Below, one piece after another: positions 21,928 through 33,100 of a stretch of DNA of 64,000 nt (position 1 is its first letter; the number at the start of each line of letters is the position of its first letter). The notes below the pieces were generated by a model, which saw nothing but the letters and a program-made list of their open reading frames with translations, searched no databases and was not told where the DNA came from. Location: NCBI RefSeq assembly GCF_033958435.1, contig NC_134138.1, positions 181,210,798-181,274,797 on the forward strand. The letters run 5' to 3'. Position numbers and translations under genes: made by a program. The DNA is from Carettochelys insculpta. Its lineage: Eukaryota; Chordata; Testudines; Carettochelyidae.

Positions 21928-23967
21928 ATGGCAGCCCCCCCCCAGCGCCCCCAAGGGACCCCCCCCAAGGGGAGCCAGGGCAGCCAGGGCAGCAAGCGGC
22001 AGCGGGGCCCCTCCTGGATGGAGGCCAAGCTTCGGGCCCTGCTGGGGCTCTGGAGTGAGGAGGAGGTGCTCCAGGTAATGGGGAGCAAGAGGCGGAACGT
22101 GGATGCGTTCGCTCGGCTGGCCGAGGGCCTGGCCGCCCGGGGTCACCCTGCCCGCACTCTGGACCATGTCCGGAGTAAAGTGAAAGAGCTGCGGCAGGGT
22201 TACGCCCGGGCACGGGATGCGGCCGGCCAATCTGGGGCCACCCCCGTCACTTGCCCCTTTTACAGGGAGCTCAGGGACATCCTGGGCCCCCGGCACACCT
22301 CCTCCCTTCCGGCCACTCTTGACACCTCGGCTGAGGAGCCCCAGCAGGCCCCGGAGCCGGAGTCCGCCCCACAGGTAAGCTCCGCACCCCGGGGGCCCCC
22401 CCTGGAGCCCACCCCTGGGGCATCGCAGCAGCAGGAGGAGGAGGAGGAGGAGGAGGAGGAGGAGAAGGGGGACTCCTCCTCCGCTGAGACGGGGCTGCAC
22501 ATCGTCCTCCCCTCCCGGAGCAGCAGCCGGGCGTCCGCCCCCTGGGTGTCCCCGGACCGTGGGAGTGGACCTACAGGTATGTACCCCCCCGGTCTACACC
22601 CCCGGGGTTGAGGGGCGGGGGTAATAGATATGTGGCCAGGGCCCTCCACATGTCCAGATGGTCATGGCCCCAAGGACAGCAGTGCCATGTCCCTCACAGG
22701 AGGGCATCAGCCCCTTCCCCACCCCCAGCACAACAGTGCCACGCCCCATCCCCGGGGCAGGGGGGAGCGGAACCTCTAGGGTCCCCCGGGAGGAGGGGGT
22801 GGGACACCCCACAGCAGCAGCAGCCGCAGCAGCATGTGATGGAGTGGGGGGGAGTGCAAATGCGAGACTCAGGCTAGATATGAGCAGCAAGCTGAATAGT
22901 TCCCAGGGGCAAAGGATGATCCTGGGGCTACAACTGGCAGGTGACACCTCTGCCCTGAACAAAGAGCGGGGAGGAGCCGAGCTGGCTTTGAATCGGGGGG
23001 CGCCGCAGGTGGAGGCTCAGGGAAGGGAGAGCTGGAAGGCAGCCAGCCTGAGGAGGGGGAAAGCTACATCCCAGAGGGGCACCCCTTGGGGTCTTCTCCC
23101 CAGGACGGGTTGGAAGGACTGTCTCTGACTGCTGTACTGTCACTCCTGGGAGAAACTGGACATCTGTGGCCTAAGAAACCTCTCCTGTCAGACCCTGCTG
23201 AGTGAAGTGAGAGTCACTCCCGCCAGGGGAAGGGGTGCAGTGCAGGGGGACCCATGAACCCCATCACAGCAGCATCTCCCGGGGACGGGGATGGGGAACC
23301 TGCAGCACAGGGGTGGGGGGACAAGGGCCACGGCTCGGGGCCCACACTAACGCCTGTCTCCACTCTTCTTCCCCCCCTCCTGTGGTCCACAGCTACACCA
23401 TCGGAAGCACCGGAGAGCGCCGGAGAGGCTTCAGTGGTCCCGGAATCCCCTCCGGGGCCATCGCGCCAGGCCAGCCCCTCGGCGGAGGACCAACCGGCCC
23501 CACGGTGGGCAAGACGGCGGACCCAGCAACACCACATGGCGGCAACGGACCCCCAGCTGCTGGCCATCCATCATCGGCAGCTGGAGGTCGCGGAGCAGCG
23601 TCTGCGGGTGGAGCAACGCCGCCTCCACCTGCAGGAGCTGGCGCTGGCCTGGCGCCAAGAGGCATGGGGGGCCTACATGGAGACATTCAATCGGCTAGTG
23701 GACTACCTGGCCCCCCGTGCCGCGCCGGCCGCCGCAGTGCCCGCCCTGCCCGCTCCACCCGCCGCGTCACCCGCTGCTCTGCTCGTCGCCACACCGTCCG
23801 CCATCGCCCCACCACCCACCACCGAGGGCCAGACTGCCGAGAGACACCTGGGGCCAGCTGAGACTCGCTGGACGTATCTTCCGGTCCGCCCGGCCCCCAG
23901 CCAGCCCCGGAGAGGGCTGCGGCCGAGGTGGGGCTCCCAGCCGCCCACCCCCAGTGCCGGACTATAG
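21928..23967 (+). CDS. Harbinger Myb/SANT-like DNA-binding protein (two exons)
   Basis: Exon 1 spans 21,928-22,576 and exon 2 spans 23,393-23,967. The intron has donor ACAG|GTATGT and acceptor TCCACAG|CT. The exons join in phase 1 and give about 407 residues. The start ATG at 21,928 has a good context (GCATGG). Residues about 25-115 form a trihelical Myb/SANT-like domain (Myb_DNA-bind_4 type): SWMEAKLRALLGLW, then RNVDAFARLAEGL, then DHVRSKVKELRQGY and FYRELRDILG. An acidic run of about nine Glu follows (near residues 171-180). Exon 2 begins in Pro/Ser-rich sequence, then has a helical region rich in Arg, Gln and Glu (HRQLEVAEQRLRVEQRRLHL) typical of the C-terminal coil of these proteins, and a Pro/Ala-rich end. 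In PIF/Harbinger elements such a protein brings the nuclease to the DNA ends and helps its nuclear import. A second possible donor, CACAG|GTAAGC, lies at 22,374. No stop or frameshift is visible. Confidence 0.8.
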
Positions 23968-24245
23968 GGGCATGGGGCCCAGGACATGGCCCCCCCCCTT
24001 GTATATAGTTGGACTTATGTTTTTGTGCCCCCCGTTTGTCCCGTCCGCCCCCATGTAAATAGTTCTCCCCGTCCTTGCAATCCCTGGTTTTCTGTTTTTT
24101 GTTACATGTAAATATATGGAAACTTTTTTATTATTCACTTATGTTATGGTTTAGTTAGTAGGTTTTGTACATAGTTTTGTCGTTATTAGTTCAAAAACCA
24201 GTTGAAAAAAGAAAACCAGTTTCATTTTACAAACTAGTGCGTGCT

Positions 24246-24251
24246 TTTATT
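24246..24251 (-). terminator. polyadenylation signal of Harbinger transposase gene
   Basis: AATAAA on the minus strand, about 115 nt past the stop codon of the nuclease gene, in the space between the convergent genes. Confidence 0.6.
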
Positions 24252-24364
24252 TGTCCAGGAGAAGTCGGGGGGGGGGTGTGCTGTTGGGTGCTCCGTGGTG
24301 TGGGCGTAGGGGCAGGGAGTGTTGTGGAGGAAGGGGGGGAGCGCAGTGGGGGGCCTGGCAGAGT

Positions 24365-25755
24365 TCACCCCGTGGCCTCCTCGAAGTGGGCCCACAGGGC
24401 CTCCCGGACCTGGGTCCCTTCGGGGTCCACCTGGCGACTGGGGGCAGCGGGTGGCTGCACGTTGCCCCTGCCGGCTTCCACAGCCCAGCCCTGAAAGAAG
24501 GCCTCCCCCTTGCTCTCCACCAGATTGTGTAGGGCGCTGCAGGCACCCACAATCTGGGGGATGTTGTTGGGGCCCGCATCCAGGCGGGTCAGGAGACATC
24601 TCCAGCGCCCTTTGAGGCGGACAAATGAGCGCTCCACCACCTGGCGAGCATGGTTCAGGTGCTGGTTGAAGCGCTCCTGGCTGGCAGAGAGATGGCCCGT
24701 GTACGGGTGCATGAGCCAGGGCCGGAGTGGGTATGCTGCATCTGCAACGATGCAGAGGGGCATGGTGGTGTCCCCCACAGGGCTCTCCCGCTGGGGGATG
24801 TAGGTCCCTGCCTCCAGCCGGCGGCACAGGCCCGAGTTCTGGAAAACCCAGGTGTCGTGGGTGCTGCCAGGCCAGCCCACATAAACATCCTGGAAACGGC
24901 CCCAGCTGTCCACCAAGGCCTGGAGGACCACTGAGTGGTAGTCCTTGTGGTTGATGTACCGTCCTCCACTGTGTTGCGGGGCGCGGATGGGGATGTGAGT
25001 CCCATCCAGAGCCCCGAAGCAATTGGGGAAGCCCAGCGTGGCAAAGGCCGCGATGGTGACATCTGGGTCCCCCAGCCTCACGAGCCTGTGGAGGAGCATG
25101 GCGTTGATGGCATGCATGACCTGCAGGGAAAGCACATGGGAGAGCACCAATGAGGGGTGTGCAGGGTGTGCGTGGCCCTGCCCTGCCCTGCCCTCCCCTG
25201 CCCTGCCAGGGCCCCCCTGCCCTCCCCTCCCCTCCCCTGCCCTGCCCTCCCCTGCCCTGCAAGGGCCCCCCTGCCCCCCCCCCGTGGGTCCTCTTACCTC
25301 CATGAGGACAGCCCCGACGGTGGCCTTGCCGACGCCAAACTGCCGTCCCACGGATCGGTAGCTGTCTGGAGTGGCCAGCTTCCAGACAGCGATGCCGACC
25401 CGTTTCTCCACAGGGAGGGCACGCCGCATGGCAGTGTCCTGGTGCCTGAGTGCGGGGGTGAGCCACTGGCACAGCTCCATAAATGTCTGCCGGCTCATCC
25501 TGAAGTTCCTGAGCCAGCGGTCGTCGTGCCACTCCTCAAGCACCAGCCGCTCCCACCAGTCGGTGCTGGTGGAGTAGCTCCACAGGCGGTGGAGTGTGAG
25601 GCGGGGGGTGTCAGGGTGCTGCAGGGTTGGGGGTTGAGCCCAGCTCCCCTGGGGGCTGCTCCTCCTCCGGTGTGGCAAGGAGGTGCTCAGCTGCCTCCCG
25701 CATGGCATGGATCAGGGCGAGTACTGCTCCTGCAGGGAGGGCTGGGTGGACCTCT

Positions 25756-25794
<39 letters not shown>

Positions 25795-25802
25795 GGGTCC
25801 AT
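24365..25802 (-). CDS. PIF/Harbinger transposase (HARBI1-like DDE nuclease)
   Basis: Reading left from 25,708, an unbroken frame of 447 codons ends at 24,365. A likely intron at 25,297-25,121 (CATGGAG|GTAAGA ... CCCTGCAG|GTCATG) is 177 nt, a multiple of three without stops. Spliced, the product is about 388 residues. The N-terminal HTH-like part has DDRWLRNFRMSRQTFMELC and SYRSVGRQFGVGKATVGAVL. The DDE_Tnp_4 nuclease core follows with Asp in FGALDGTHIPI, Asp in GSTHDTWVF and Glu in VVERSFVRLKGRW, so all three catalytic acidic residues are kept. The true start is probably ATG 25,802: a second frame there encodes MDP, 12 Gln and an acidic helix but is out of step by one base and stops at 25,611, so an indel near 25,610-25,700 may separate it from the core. 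Such enzymes cut the transposon ends and need the SANT partner encoded at 21,928-23,967. No recent host gene is implied. Confidence 0.85.
25121..25297 (-). repeat. CCCTG-rich tandem repeat forming the transposase intron
   Basis: Between the donor and acceptor lie many CCCTG/CCCCTG units (plus strand 25,179-25,272). The 177-nt stretch has no stop in the coding frame, so retention would add 59 residues rich in Gly, Arg and Ala. Confidence 0.75.
25758..25793 (-). repeat. CAG trinucleotide repeat (12 units)
   Basis: Twelve CAG codons on the minus strand, encoding polyglutamine right after Met-Asp-Pro at the probable transposase start. The deletion derivative keeps a shorter stretch of it near 34,457-34,471. 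Confidence 0.9.
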
Positions 25803-25869
25803 GACTGTGTCGCCCGAGGTCTGTGTGCCTATGGCTCCTCAGACCGCGTGCTGTGCAGGCTGAGTGTGT

Positions 25870-26160
25870 CTGGGAGGGGCCCTTTAAGGGAGCGGCTAGC
25901 TGTTGCCCTGGAAGCGCTAGTCCGCCCTGTGACCCTGTCTGCAGCTGTGCCTGGCATCCCTATTTCGATGTGTGCTACTTTGGCGTGTAGACGTTCCCTC
26001 GCTGCGCCTATTTCGATGTGGTGCTGCGCAACGTCGATGTTGAACATCGACGTTGCCAGCCCTGGAGGACGTGTAGACGTTATTCATCAAAATAGCCTAT
26101 TTCGATGTCGCCACATCGAAATAGGCTACTTCGAAGTAGGCTTCACGTGTAGACGTACTT
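25870..26160 (-). repeat. right terminal and subterminal region of Harbinger element
   Basis: Contains GGGAGGGGCCCTTTAAGGG, paired TATTTCGATG motifs, TCGATGTTGAACATCGACG and the end CACGTGTAGACGTACTT. It matches the reverse complement of 34,100-34,390 closely. Confidence 0.75.
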
Positions 26161-28599
26161 GTAGAGTCTGCAGGCTGATTATGAATCCTCTGAATATGAA
26201 GATGTAGGTTCATTCGTCATCACAGATTCCCACTACAATTTCGATTGGCTAGAATACTGCATTCCCTGTTCTAAACTATTGCATTGTAATGCCGTGCACT
26301 ATTAAATACCACACTAGTAAGTTACTACATGTAGGTGTTGAGGGAAGCAACTCCTGAAGAGAGAAGGGAGTTACCCTGCAGTCTTTCTTCCAGTCCTACC
26401 CCACTCATGGCAGGAGTTATATACCTCCATAAAGTATGCAGGAATAGTGGTACAGTTAAGGTGCTTTTAGAGTCCTTTAAAGATGCTCTCATCCCTCTAT
26501 CCCCGTCTAGTGGCACTGGATAGAAACTACACATAGAACAAGGTAGAGCAAAATAAGCTTTATAAGTAAGATTCTTATTGTCAACAAATGGCATTGCTTC
26601 CTTAATAGCTCGATTTGTGTTCAATACTCCATGGAATTTAAGGCCTTTCATTTGATATCCAATAAATAAAAAATTGATTTATCACATCTCTACTTGACAT
26701 AAGTGGTCGTTTAGATGTTTTTGGTACTCAGCTAACCAAAAGATTGAATAATGAATTGATTTTTCTAAGTACTTCCTAGTCACCCAAATTTACACACAAA
26801 AAAGAAAACACACAGCATGTTGCAGTAAATTTTCAGATAACTAAACCATTTGAATCTAATTTAGGTTGGTGGTCTTTAATAAGGATGGCTTACTTTCTGA
26901 AACCTCACACAAAAATATCCTGATAAGCCAAGTCATCTCAGGTACTGTAAGAGTGAAGATGTATGAAAAACTCTAGCATACAAAAGGACAGTAGCCTCAA
27001 TGAAAAATACTGTATAACTAGATTTACCCATCATCTCAGATCCTTAACTCAATTATTTGTTGCTTTTTGGAAAATAAAATGAAAATGCCCATGTTTCATT
27101 TAAATCATTGCTCTGGGATGGGGATGGGGATAAGGGGTTCAGCATGCAGGCTGCCCTGGGGGGAAAGGACTACCCTCACCCTCTCTCGCTGCAGCAGTTT
27201 GGGGGCCACATAAGAAGAGTCTCTCCATAGCTGCTGCAGCACAAGTGGACACAGCTGGGAGAAGAGAGCCAGTCCCTCAGCTGAAGCAGGTGCAGGTTCA
27301 TCCACAAGCTGTGGTCTGCAACCAGAGTGAGGAATGCAGCAAACTATGCACTTTCCCCTCACACCGTGACAAAGGCGAGCCACCAACAATGTCCCCATGT
27401 AAATCTGGGGAACGGGGAGCTGCCCTCCTTAAAGGGCACTTGAAGGGTGGGAGGTGCGGGGCTGGGGCAGTCCTGGATGTGGGAGGGAGGGCCCAGAGAG
27501 CCCCTGTCACCTGCCTGGTGATTCTTTTTTCTGTATGGTTTTACAAGAAGCAATCCTAGTGCAGGCACATCCAACCCCTTACCTTGCTTCAAGTTATGAT
27601 AAAAGGAAGCTGTATACCAAATGTGGTGGTCTTAGCCCTTATTGGTTGGGAGGAGCTGTTGAACAAACAGACAAACTCTCTGAAATATATAGTAGATATT
27701 TCATTGCGAAGAAGAAAAAAATCTCTCAGGGGGAGGGGAGAAGTATCTTACTCATATTGGGTATGATCCAAAACTTATCAAAGTTGATGGGTCTGTTTAT
27801 TTCCGTCAGTTTAGATAAGGTGCATTGTTCCCTACAGTTCCGGACCTGGTTTGTACTCATTGATCCTCCCAAGACTGAATTCAGAGAATCATGTTTGTTC
27901 GCATAATTCCACCACTAGTTCAAATACAATAACTTCAGTTCGCTGGACTAAAATGTTACCAACCTTTGTTTATTAGTGATATCATTTTGCCTTGCTGACC
28001 AAAATGCCAGAGTTTTTTCTACACAGGTTCACCTCCTTATACTTATCTGAAGAGCATCGTGTATCGAATTACTGGAGATTGGGGAATATGGCCTTCAGGT
28101 AACTGAGAAACTTACTACACATCGTAACATTTCCAAAATCCTGATTTTAAAATGAAATAAAATATAAACTGAATTACGTTCATTTCTATAATTTATGTTA
28201 TAGGGAGAATGTCAACTGACTTTAGCGAAATAATTATTTAATGTAAGATACTAGATTCTACCACAATTTTATTTTCCATTTCAGGTGAAGGAAGTTCCTC
28301 CATTTTTTCAGAAAGAACATGCAGCCAGTTATTTGTATTTACAGCAGAATTCCCTGCCCCTCTTCTCCACACACTCTTACTTCTGGTTCAGGAGGCCATA
28401 TTAGAATCCCAGTCAGGAGCTGATAACCATTGCTGCTCTGTCTGCAGCCCTGCTAATGTGCTAATATACTCCACAACACTCTACTCTTTCCAGTTACAGC
28501 AGGAGAAACAAACTCCTGGGCTGCAGACAAGCAACAGAAATAAACAGGCTGAGGGAAGTTTGGGGGCATGAAGAAAGAAGTTAGGATAAATATCTCTTT
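26161..28599. other. non-coding stretch
   Basis: No exon recognised. GC-richer patch at 27,110-27,530. The segment 27,555-27,700 reads like a dispersed reptile repeat I have seen before (CTGTATACCAAATGTGGTGG), family not identified. Confidence 0.4.
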
Positions 28600-28765
28600 A
28601 GAGTGTATCAAAACAAAAAAGCTTCAGATCTGAAGAAGTGGATCTGTCCCACCTAATAAATTATTCTGTTAGTCTTTAAAGTGCTTTAAAGTCTTTAAAA
28701 TGCTACATGATTGCTTTTTTGTTTTGCTGGAATACGGACTAACCCAGCTTCCTGTCTGTCACTAT
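28600..28765 (+). mobile_element. short interspersed reptile repeat
   Basis: 'ATCTGAAGAAGTGGATCTGT', 'CCCACCTAATAAATTATTCT' and 'GTTAGTCTTTAAAGTGCT', then 'CGGACTAACCCAGCTTCCT'. Plus orientation; includes an internal duplication of CTTTAAAGTGC/CTTTAAAATGC. Confidence 0.7.
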
Positions 28766-29097
28766 TTACAATGTGTGAGTAGACAAGCTATCAAGGTGAG
28801 AAGGTGGGGCAGTTTTTAGCAAGGAGGAGGATTGGGAGCAGTCTTTGGTCGGTTGGCTCATAATTCAAGGTGGTGGCTCATTTCTAATTCAAATGTGCAA
28901 ATCTGATATATTTAAACTAGTCCTGATCTCAACTTCCTTATGTGTTACAAAGACAATTTCCCCACCTTTGCTATTTGCAGGAGTGGGACACATCCTACTT
29001 AATTTGCTTCATCAATTGGTCCTACTAGTTACAGATAAGCCCTTTCTTCCCCCACTCCCGCTATGTAAACTGTGGATTCTATTTTTCAACTCCATTT

Positions 29098-29215
29098 TTC
29101 ATCTGAAGAAGTGGGTCTTACCCACAAAAGCTCATGACCTAATAAATGTTTAGTCTCTAAGGTACTACAGGACTGCTTGTATGCATTTGGTTACATACGA
29201 GTCATTCTCTTTCTT
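29098..29215 (+). mobile_element. short interspersed reptile repeat
   Basis: CTGAAGA (29,103-29,109), then a 6-bp inverted pair GTGGGT/ACCCAC (29,111-29,125), AAAAGCTCATGACCTAATAA and TTAGTCTCTAAGGTACTACA. Same block order as the other copies. Confidence 0.7.
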
Positions 29216-29429
29216 TGATTATTGTGGGTTCAGTCAAATAATTGGAAGAAAGTTTGGGGCACCTCAAACTGTTTTCATTTCCCTTTATATTATTTTCATG
29301 AGCCCTCCATGAGGAGTGCTAATCTTGCCACTGAATGCCAGACACTTTGCAAAAATTAGGGAAATGTTGGACCATATGGAAAATTCCTTCCTGGCCCAGC
29401 AGCTGAACATTGTTGGTCTTGAAGATTTT

Positions 29430-29585
29430 AATCAGTCTGTGATAAATGATCTTGAATCTAGCAGAGAAAGGTATAATAAAGTGCAAATTGTTGGAAGCTG
29501 AAGCTAGGAAAATTCAGACTGAAAATAAGGCGTACATTTCTAACAGTGATAGCTAATCATTGGAACAACTGTCGTGTTGGATTCT
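29430..29585 (+). mobile_element. CR1-like LINE fragment (older subfamily)
   Basis: The + strand reads like the end of CR1 ORF2 in a shifted frame: 'FRLKIRRTFLTV' and 'ANHWNN', as in KFLTV..KHWNELP of the intact copies, followed by a DSPS-like stretch. It is cut off on the right by a MITE. Old and diverged. Confidence 0.55.
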
Positions 29586-29587
29586 CC

Positions 29588-29951
29588 ATCACTACTAACA
29601 GCGCCTCATTAGCATGCTGCTGGCCACGGTGCTTCAAAAGTGCCACTTTCGAATGTGCGCGGCTCAGCACAGCTACACAGGGGTCCTTTTCAAAAGGACG
29701 CTGCACATTTCGAAATCCCCTTATTCCTATCGGCTGACAGGAATAAGGGGATTTCAAAATGTGCCAAGTCCTTTCGAAAAGGACCCCTGTGTAGCCAAGC
29801 CACACACAATCAAAATGCGGCACTTTCAAAGCACCATGACTGGCAGCATGCTAATGAGGCACTGAATATTCATTTCAGTGCCTCATTAGTATTCTTCAAT
29901 TTGACCATTAGCATGACCATTTTGAAATTTTGGCCAAGGGAGGCCACAGCC
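29588..29951. mobile_element. Harbinger-like MITE, second copy of the 14,487 family
   Basis: Shares GCCTCATTAGCATGCTGCTG, ATGCGGCACTTT and GCTAATGAGGCACTGAAT blocks with 14,487-14,823. The right end GGCCACAGCC is followed by TTA (29,952-29,954), the expected target triplet. The middle holds an inverted pair around CGGCTGACAG: ATTTCGAAATCCCCTTATTC versus GAATAAGGGGATTTCAAAAT. The left end is indistinct. Confidence 0.65.
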
Positions 29952-30166
29952 TTAATGCTTTATATCTCAAGGAAAAAATTAATCTTGTCTGGTTTTAAAT
30001 TTTAAATTCATAATATTTTTCAAGACTATGCCACCATCCCAAATCTATTTTACTTCTACATGAATCTCCTTGGAGCTCTTCCTGTCCAGTTTGTAAACCA
30101 TCCAGCGAGCTGGGAAAGGATGCTTTCAGCGGACTCTCATGGTAGGCATTTGTCAGTTCCGGAGGA

Positions 30167-33100
30167 CTACGGTGTGTTGTTGCACCCGGGGTTGGATCGA
30201 CAGCAGCGTCTAGCATGGCTGTAAAGTCTGATTCTTGAGTGACAGTCTTTTCCACACAGGGTGCAGAAGAACACTGAGCCCTGGTTGATGGACTGGGGGC
30301 GGGACTTCCTCATGGTTCTTTTCTCTTCTGCTTGTTGCCTGAGGTTGTCTTCATACTGGGACAGTCCTTTTTTCACCCGCTGCTTCCACAGGCATCGATC
30401 GGTGGTGAGTGTCTCCCAGGTAGCGGTGGTGAGTGTCTCCCAGGTAGCAGTGCTGATGTTAGCAGCCTTCAAGTCGCACTTGCACACATCTTTGTAGCGG
30501 AGATGAGGTCTTCCAACCGGCCTGGTCCCTGTCGCCAGTTAACCACAGAGCAAATCCTTAGGTATGCAACCGTCCTGTATGCAGGAGATGTGACCTAGCC
30601 ATCGCAGGCGTCTCTGCTTGATCAAAGTGTACATGATGTCAGTCCCTGCTCATTCGAGCACTGTGTTGTTGGTCACCTTGTCCCGCCAGGAGATTCCCAG
30701 GATGCATCTCAGGGAATACATATGAAATGAGTTGAGCCTCTTTTCATACTTGGAGCTCAGCGTACAAGTTTCCCAGCCGTAAAGGAGGGTACTTAGTATG
30801 CAGGCTCTATAAACTTGTGCTTTGGTGTGCTCTGTGAGTTTCCTGTTGGACCATACTCTTTTTGTTAGCCTGCATAGTGTGGTGGCAGCCATTCCAATAC
30901 GTTTGTTAATCTCACTTTCAAGGGAGAGGTTGTCGGATATTGTGGAGCCCAGGTAAACGAACTCGTGGACAACTTCCAGCTGGTGATAGTTGATGCTTAT
31001 GGCAAGCAGATGGTTAGTGTCCTGACTCATCACTTGGGTTTTCTTGATATTGATGATAAGCCTGAACTCTTTGCAGGCATCCTCAAAGCGATTCATGAGG
31101 TGCTGTAGTTCCTCCTGTGTATGAGTTGTAATAGCTGCATCATCCGCAAAGAGGAAGTCTCGCAAGCACCTTGTTTGCACTTTGGTCCTTGCTTTTAGCC
31201 TAGACATCTGGATGAGCTTGCCATCAGATCTCATGTGAAAGTAAATGCCTGTTGTGGCTGAACCAAAGGCATATTTGAGCAGGACAGAAAAAAATATTCC
31301 AAAAAGTGTAGGGGCCAGAACGCAACCCTGCTTCACTCCACTGTGGATACTGAAAGGTTCGGAGGTGGATCCGTCATAGACAATGACTTCCTTCATGTCC
31401 TCGTGGAAAGACTTGATAATATTGAGCAGGGTGTGGGGACAGTCAATCTTTTCCAGAATTTGAAAAAGACCATTTCTGCTTTCAAGGTCAAAAGCCTTGG
31501 TTAGGTCGATGAATGCAACGCATAGTGGCCTTTGCTGTTCCGTGCACTTTTCCCGCAGCTGCATAAGGGAAAATATCACATCGATGGTAGATCTTTTAGC
31601 TCTAAACCCACACTATAACTCAGGATAGACACGTTCTGCAAGGACTTGGAGCCTCTTTAATACTACATGGGCAAAGAGCTTTCCAACGATACTAAGGAGG
31701 GATATACCACAATAGTTGTTACAGTTGCTCCTGTCACCCTTGTTCTTGTAAAGAGTGACTATGTTGACATCTCTCAAGTCTAGTGGTACTTTCCGCTCCT
31801 TCCAACACTGACACAGCAGCCCATGCAGTTCTGGAATGAGGCTGCTCTTAGCACACTTGAGAATTTCTGATGGAATGCCGTCTTTACCTGGGGCTTTCCC
31901 AACTGCCAGTGCGTCAAGTGCCTGGCTGACCTCCAGTGCTGTTGGTACATTGTCGAGCTCTGACAAAGTTGGAAGGCACCTAATGGCATTCAGTGCTGCT
32001 TCTGTGACAGTGTTCTCCGAAGCATACAACTCTGAGTAATGCCCCACCCACCTTTCCATCTGTTTGGAGCGGTCCTTAAGGATCTCTCCATTGAGTGCCT
32101 TCAGGGGAGCAATCTTATTTTGAATTGGTCCAATGGCTTCCCTGATTCCATCATACATGCCCTTTATGTTCCCATTGTCTGCATAGGCGTGGATTCTGGA
32201 GCAGAGCTGAAGCCAGTAGTCATTAGCACAGTGCCTGGCTGTCCTTTGGACTTTACCACGAGCAGCCCTGAGTATCTGCAAATTCTTCTCGCTAGGGGAT
32301 GTCTTGTAAGTTGTCGCTGCAAGCCGCTTCTCCTCAATGATGGGCAGCAGCTCTTCTGAGTGTGCTTCAAACCAGTCAGCTGACGTTGTCTGCTTCTTAC
32401 CAAAAGTCGACATTGCTGTGTTGTAGATGGTGTCCCTAAGGTATGCCCACCATCCGCTGGCATCTGCACTGGTTGGGCCAGGAAGGGCTGCATCGAGGGC
32501 ACGGGTAAACTGTGCAACCCTCTCGGGGTCTTTGGTCATGCAGATGTTGATTCGTGGCCTACCTGCATTCTTTGTTTGATGAAGCCTCCGAGGCTGAAGC
32601 CTGATCTTGCTGGCAACGAGTGAATGGTCGGACTCGCAGTCTGCACTATGATAGCTGTGAGTCAGCCTGATGTTGCCTGTGCAGGCGCTCCTTACAAGGA
32701 TCAAGTCCAGCTGGTGCCAGTGTTTGGACCTGGGATGATGCCATGACACACTGTGCTGGGGCTTGGTCTTGAAAAAGCTGTTGGTAACACAGAGACTGTG
32801 CTGGCAGCAAAGCTCCAGCAGTCGCTGCCCATTCTCATTTAACTTCCCAACTCCGAATTGCCCTAAGCATGTGGGCCAGCTGGAGTGGTCAGCACCAACT
32901 CTTGTGTTAAAATCCCCAAGAATGATCAGTGGCTTGTGAGTTGGAATTTCTTCGATTGCAATGCTGAGCTCGTCATAAAACTTGTCCTTAGCTTCTTGGG
33001 AAGAGGTCAATGTTGGAGCATAGGCACTGATGATGTTGGTCAGGCCTGCAGATGTTTGCACCTGGAGTTGTATAAGCCTTTCCAAGAGCCCTGTGGGTGG

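Larger units (their letters stand above)
21483..26160. mobile_element. near-intact PIF/Harbinger transposon with two convergent genes
   Basis: 4,678 bp. The left end begins AGCCGTGTCTACACGTGCA; the right end read inward is AAGTACGTCTACACGTGAAG. GTCTACACGTG is shared and followed on both sides by CTACTTCGAAGTAG. The flanking triplets are TTA (21,480-21,482) and GTA (26,161-26,163), compatible with a mutated 3-bp duplication at the TWA site favoured by the superfamily. A SANT gene on + and a DDE nuclease gene on - converge at about 24,000-24,250. The element is far more GC-rich than its flanks. The subterminal regions repeat CTTCGAAGTAG and ATTTCGATGT many times on both strands. A 710-bp deletion derivative lies at 34,100-34,809. 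Confidence 0.85.

Noticed and set aside
23235..23861. 208-codon plus-strand frame overlapping the SANT exon 2
   Set aside because: Out of frame with the coiled-coil coding region and explained by GC-rich composition.
24234..25532. 432-codon minus-strand frame overlapping the transposase
   Set aside because: Pro/Gly/His-rich shadow of the nuclease gene in another frame, with no domain.
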